A DNA stretch of 11,481 bases from Hirudo medicinalis. Taxonomy: Eukaryota > Annelida > Clitellata > Hirudinida > Hirudinidae. This document shows positions 7,920 through 11,481 of the stretch, piece after piece (position 1 is the first letter of the stretch; every line of letters begins with the position of its first letter). The position numbers and the translations under genes were made by a program. The stretch spans positions 5,445-16,925 of the forward strand of contig MPNW01000069.1 in the NCBI GenBank assembly GCA_011800805.1, given 5' to 3'. Under the pieces are notes generated by a model, which was given only the letters and a program-made list of their open reading frames with translations, was not told where the DNA came from and did no database searches.

Positions 7920-8083
7920 NATGATGATGATGATGATGATGACGACGACGATGATGATGATGGTGATGGTTGATGATGACGACGATGACGACGACGAGAC
8001 GATGATGATGTGATGATGATGATGATGATGACGACGCGACGACGATGACGATGACGATGACGAGGACGAGGACGACGATGATG

Positions 8084-8115
<32 letters not shown>

Positions 8116-8154
8116 GCGATGACGATGACGATGGCGATGATGATGATGATGATG
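7920..8154. repeat. Long compound (GAT/GAC)n array beginning with an ambiguous base
   Basis: A ~234-bp array of GAT, GAC, GAG and GGC/GGT units with several slips of phase (for example GATGTGATG). It starts directly after the only N in the window (7920), at the junction with unique DNA. The true array length and left junction are therefore uncertain. Apparent His- or Ser-rich minus-strand frames across it are repeat artefacts. Confidence 0.9.
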
Positions 8155-8990
8155 TTTTATACTTGTTCGTGATTGTTTGGTCACCTTTTGAGCTTATCAA
8201 AGTGGATGTCAGTGCTCTTATTATATTATCTCATAATTATGTCCCTGTTATTGCCTCTCTAATGTAATTATTCTATTATTGTCATGCAATTATTTAAAAA
8301 TTAGTAATTACGATAATATTTTCACTTCCTGATGATGATCTCCTGGTGGTCATGGTGCGGGTCATTTAGATTGTTTACTTTGCAGGACTCTGTCGAGTGT
8401 GAATGGTGTCAAATCCAGGCCTTATTTGGCTCCTCTTCTCGGCCTGGTTATAAATCTTTGAAGAGTGGGCATTCTGAAGAAAGAAACACACTGGCCAAAT
8501 ATTTGACACGACGACAATGGCGGTCATGAATGACTGGATCAACACATCACTGCTGGAACGAATTCTCCATTCGGTACCAATTGCAAATCCGCTCAAAATG
8601 TATTCAAAATGTATTTCCAGCTCTCTTGGCGCATCTGTTAGCGAATCTCGAGGACAAAAATCAGATCTTAAGCAGTCAATTAGTTATGCTTGGATGGACG
8701 TCCGTCCTAGTGAGATTAATAGGAACTTTCAAGTCTAATTAGGACCACTGCCCTTTGAAGTAACTCGAGAAGAGCGAATTTCCAGCAATTGTTTCCAAGG
8801 TGTGACTAGGAAAGAATGAAGGCTTTAAAACAACTCTCAGGAACAAATTGCTTTTATTTTTCTTCTGCTCCGTGAAACCGCCCCGGGCGATAATCAACCA
8901 AGTGTTGGCCCCTTCATCACAACCGGACTTAATTGCCGGTGAATTAAAAAAAAAAACAGAAACGAGGCAGACGTCAGTTTTCAGTGGCGC
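8155..8990. other. Intergenic unique DNA downstream of NeuroD; no gene called
   Basis: 8330-8760 is more complex and GC-richer than typical intergenic DNA here. It holds overlapping frames (8332-8529, 8517-8738, 8530-8742 on plus; 8596-8375 on minus), none with a recognised domain. Two stem-loops are visible: CCAGGCC (8415-8421) with GGCCTGG (8441-8447), and 8704-8715 with 8734-8745 (9 of 12 pairs). A second GC patch occurs at about 8875-8940. It could be a conserved noncoding element or an unrecognised exon; I cannot decide. Confidence 0.35.
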
Positions 8991-8996
8991 TTTATT
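8991..8996 (-). terminator. Candidate distal poly(A) signal of NeuroD
   Basis: AATAAA on the minus strand (TTTATT on plus), followed in the direction of transcription by GTTTCTG and a run of eleven T (8956 to 8946), a strong T/GT-rich downstream element. Using it gives a 3'UTR of roughly 380 nt. Confidence 0.5.
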
Positions 8997-9205
8997 GAAG
9001 AAAAAATGAAATGAAGTAAATTAACAATTATGTGTTCGACGCATTCGTGTTCACATTCAGAAAGTCACACGTCACAAAATAAACAGTCTGACTAGAAGGT
9101 TTGACAAACTAATTCAAAGTCAAACATCGTTCAAGACACAACCAAGATTCCCTGATCATAATTTCAATGTCACGAATAATATTATGAACAACTAATATTC
9201 CTAAT

Positions 9206-9211
9206 TTTATT
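9206..9211 (-). terminator. Candidate proximal poly(A) signal of NeuroD
   Basis: AATAAA on the minus strand about 146 nt past the stop codon. It sits in very AT-rich sequence, so it may occur by chance. The site at 8991 has the better downstream element. Confidence 0.4.
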
Positions 9212-9356
9212 ATTAATTTCAATAAAATATTATAAAACAAAATATTCATAACTTGTCGTCGCAAAGGCATTCGCAAGGCTCAAATTTACAGGCACGTCAA
9301 CGAATTCACGATTTTCAATAAAATGTAGAAAAATCAAAAAGTAGAGAAATTACAAA

Positions 9357-11197
9357 TCAATGGCTATCGAAATACATGCTGCCGGCGTCCATTTTAAAAG
9401 TGCTTACGTCATTCATGACGTCATAACCCTCGTGGTCGTCGATTAGAAGGTCGATGCCAGAGTCATTTAAAGGCGAGATGAAGGACGTGGGAAGAGCAGT
9501 GAGAGGAGAAGGGAACGATGACGACGACGACGACGATGACGATGACGGTGGCGGAAACTTTGAAGATAATTCGGGCAAAAACTTTTGATAATTGGTGAGG
9601 GGGCCTCTTGGGTTCATCGGGTGAGATTTTGAAGCCTGAGAAAAATTGTGCCCGAAACGAGTCACCTGGACGTCTAAACCTTTCTCCAATCCAGGTGTAG
9701 AAGCGTAGGAGTTGTAATTAGGGTGATTGATGTGAGGATGATTGACTGGAGAGGCCTCCATTGGGTAGCAGTTGGGGGAGTAAAAGGTTGCATTTGAATA
9801 CGTCTTAGCGAGGTAATCGCTCTGCATCTGTGTGCTCTGACGAGGTTGGAAATTTTGAGGAGTTTCAAAGTGGAAAGGACCGACGCCTGTGGATGGTATC
9901 GAACATGAACCAGGTGGAGTGACTTGTTGCACTCCTGAGTGGAAAGGTGTCGTGTGCATCCATGCGTGGATGTCGTTCTCATCCGCCGAGTCAATACCAT
10001 CGCCGAGTTGATATGAGGACAATCCAGGGGTCTGAAATTGGTGACCCGAGAATTGATGAGTGTTTTGGGGGAAAAACTTCTGATGAGGGAGAACAGGTGG
10101 TGGCAGAAAACCGGCCTCTGCCATCAAAGCTCGAGGGTTGATCTGGAGACAGCCGGCAACCAGGTTGACCGTGTTCTGTGACAAACCATCCGCCAAGGCT
10201 TTGGCAAAGACCAAAGGGGGAGGTCGCTCGCCCTTCTTCAAAACGTCTGCAAGAGCAGCTATGTAATTGCGAGCCAATCTCAGAGTCTCGATTTTCGACA
10301 ACTTTTGAGTTTTCGAATAACAAGGCACATGTTTCCTCAGTACATCAAGGGCATCGTTCAACCCATGCATTCTGTTCCTCTCTCTGGCATTGGCCTTCAG
10401 CCTACGAACCCTCAGCTTGGCAGCCCTCGCTTTGGTCATCCTCTTCTTCTTGGGACCTCTTTTTTTGGGTGCATCTGGATCAACCGGAAGTTCAGGTTCC
10501 AAGTACTCATCATCATCGTCTTCGTCGTCGTCTTCATCCATTTCTAAAATATCTGTTGTGTCGTCTGTTCCGAGTTCAGATGAATTTTCATTGTTTTTCC
10601 TTCCTGAGGACTTCTTATGTTTTTGTGGTTCTTCTCGAAGGTCCATGTTCTGTGAATTTTATGATAATTACTGTACATTATAGCAATAATTATTATTACA
10701 TATTATTATATTATAATAATTACTAAATTATTATTGCTATTATTATATTTTAATTATTATATTTATTATGCAATATAATCATGTGATAATGTGTTATATT
10801 TTATAATTATTTATATATGTATAAACTGATTGATAATAATATCATAATATATGTAAATATATTATTATAACATTGTTATTATTTTATCACGATTAAATCT
10901 TACAATAATATAGTTCTATAAATTATTCACTGTTTCATTTAATTCTGATATGCTTCCATTTTTAATTTTAATTAAATCCTGCCAAATGTTCATTCAAAAT
11001 CTAACCTGAGTGACGTCATCTTGGGTGAGGACATCACTCCCACTCGGAGTGGTTTGTAGGTCCTCGTCGTCATAGAAACTGGAAACACTGCGCATGTCAG
11101 TTTCCGGTGACTTGTTGCCATAGAAACTTCCCGAAGGAAAGGTGCCTCCGTTGCTAGGCAACCTACCAGATGCGGAGTCGGAGGGTTGAACCAGCAT
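9357..11197 (-). CDS. NeuroD-family bHLH transcription factor, two coding exons
   Basis: Neuronal differentiation factor that heterodimerises with E-proteins (Daughterless/E12 type) and binds CANNTG E-boxes in the nucleus. Coding exons (minus): 11197-11006 and 10649-9357; donor CAG|GTTAGA and acceptor AAATTCACAG join in phase 0, giving 494 residues. Order: Ser/Gly-rich acidic N-terminus (1-64, exon 1), acidic Asp/Glu run (about 100-115), nuclear-localisation stretch [12 protein letters not shown] (126-137), bHLH (about 144-202) with the basic motif NARERNRM (DNA-contact Glu154) and [18 protein letters not shown], then the NeuroD-type downstream motif [20 protein letters not shown]. The long C-terminal half is rich in Pro, His, Asn and Tyr and has a ten-Ser run (433-442), then an acidic tail ending FDSH. 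The [11 protein letters not shown] stretch and the downstream motif separate it from Neurogenin and Atonal. Which vertebrate paralogue it matches cannot be said. A start at 10646 (429 aa) is possible but would leave exon 1 unused. Helix 2 reads NYIAAL where vertebrate NeuroD has NYIWAL. Confidence 0.95.
9516..9545 (-). repeat. In-frame (TCA/TCG)10 repeat coding for poly-Ser in NeuroD
   Basis: Ten consecutive Ser codons, all TCA or TCG, are the same GAT/GAC trinucleotide repeat that fills the intergenic region, read here as Ser. It lies between PPP and FPSPL in the C-terminal part and is likely to vary in length between alleles. The acidic run of the same protein (plus-strand ~10497-10543) is GAT/GAC/GAA read as Asp/Glu. 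Confidence 0.85.
10650..11005 (-). other. NeuroD coding intron, extremely AT-rich
   Basis: 356 bp, GT-AG, phase 0, almost entirely A/T with TAATAATTATTA-type runs. The composition boundary matches the predicted exon edges on both sides. No element is recognised inside. Confidence 0.85.
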
Positions 11198-11216
11198 GAC
11201 GCTGAAAGCAAAATAA
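11198..11216 (-). promoter_or_regulatory. 3' splice acceptor directly upstream of the NeuroD start codon
   Basis: Minus-strand sequence TTTATTTTGCTTTCAG|CGTCATG has a pyrimidine-rich tract and CAG ending at 11202, only 4 nt before the ATG at 11197. It implies either a 5'UTR exon beyond the window or a spliced-leader acceptor. The reading frame stays open upstream into the AAC repeat, so an unspliced poly-Asn N-terminus cannot be wholly excluded. Confidence 0.55.
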
Positions 11217-11217
11217 A

Positions 11218-11277
11218 CGTTGTTGTTATTATTGTTGTTGTTGTTGTTGCTGTTGTTGTTGTTGTTGTTGTTGTTGT
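11218..11277. repeat. (GTT)n microsatellite
   Basis: About 20 GTT units with interruptions ATT (near 11227) and GCT (near 11250). It lies just upstream of the first NeuroD coding exon on the minus strand, where it reads (AAC)n, and merges into the 26-bp minisatellite. Confidence 0.9.
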
Positions 11278-11481
11278 TTGTTTGTGGATTGAAGTGTTGA
11301 TGTTTGTTTGTGGATTGAAGTGTTGATGTTTGTTTGTGGATTGAAGTGTTGATGTTTGTTTGTTGATTGAAGTGTTGATGTTTGTTTGTGGATTGAAGTG
11401 TTGATGTTTGTTTGTGGATTGAAGTGTTGATGTTTGTTTGTGGATTGAAGTGTTGATGATTGTTTGTTGATTGAAGTGTTG
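11276..11481. repeat. 26-bp minisatellite, about 7.9 copies, running off the window
   Basis: Exact 26-bp period with copies starting at 11276, 11302, 11328, 11354, 11380, 11406, 11432 and 11458 (the last has 24 nt, cut by the window edge). Each copy begins GTTTGTTTGT and contains GATTGAAGTGTTG. Copies 4 and 8 carry GTTGATTG instead of GTGGATTG, and copy 8 also starts GATTG. The GTTTG start resembles the adjoining (GTT)n, from which the unit may have grown. Its full length is unknown. Confidence 0.95.

Noticed and set aside
6370..8154. Regularly spaced repeats considered as a CRISPR array
   Set aside because: The arrays are simple trinucleotide repeats without repeat-spacer structure, in a eukaryotic sequence with introns.
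7900..8200. His/Arg/Ser-rich minus-strand frames over the GAT/GAC array
   Set aside because: Repeat artefact that also reads through the ambiguous base at 7920.
9947..10726. Plus-strand frames opposite the NeuroD exon (for example 10178-10726)
   Set aside because: Antisense shadows of the strongly supported bHLH coding exon.
9405..11018. CRE-like TGACGTCA sites at 9416-9423 and 11011-11018
   Set aside because: Both lie in NeuroD coding exons where they encode residues such as Asp-Val; regulatory meaning cannot be claimed from this.
10990..11211. Alternative minus-strand frame with a Met at 11211 in the NeuroD first exon
   Set aside because: It does not join in phase with the large exon; the frame starting at 11197 does.

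Overview
The window is animal nuclear DNA: AT-rich, with GT-AG introns of roughly 120-620 bp, a non-autonomous DNA transposon and many trinucleotide repeats. Two protein-coding genes are clear, and they converge (tail to tail). The gene families (a cathepsin Z/X cysteine protease and a NeuroD neuronal bHLH factor) indicate a bilaterian. Sequence divergence and compact introns suggest an invertebrate, perhaps a lophotrochozoan such as an annelid or leech, but the taxon cannot be fixed from the window alone.

Layout. 1-165: GC-richer fragment, possibly an exon edge of an unseen neighbour. About 600-4035 (+): cathepsin Z/X gene, with two inferred 5'UTR introns, seven coding exons (1092-3912) and a poly(A) signal at 4027. 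Its third coding intron carries a 147-bp hAT-type MITE with a perfect 8-bp target duplication. 4036-8990: about 5 kb with no convincing gene. It holds a 16-bp minisatellite, several (GAT/GAC)n arrays (one in the opposite orientation), E-box pairs, a cluster of TAATCC sites and small inverted repeats. About 8975-11201 (-): NeuroD gene, with a short first coding exon (11006-11201), a 356-bp AT-rich intron and a large exon (9357-10649) carrying the whole bHLH domain. 11217-11481: (GTT)n followed by a 26-bp minisatellite running off the window, on the 5' side of NeuroD.

The two genes have no evident functional link: one encodes a lysosomal or secreted protease, the other a neuronal transcription factor. 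The most notable points are: (1) the cathepsin has all the family hallmarks but lacks the three-residue His-Ile-Pro mini-loop that makes vertebrate cathepsin X a carboxypeptidase; (2) both genes have a good 3' splice site within about 5 nt upstream of the start codon; (3) an upstream ORF in the cathepsin leader would end in a TAATG overlap with the main ATG; (4) the NeuroD open reading frame continues in phase across an intron into an N-terminal exon. I found no evidence for a wholly new biological system.
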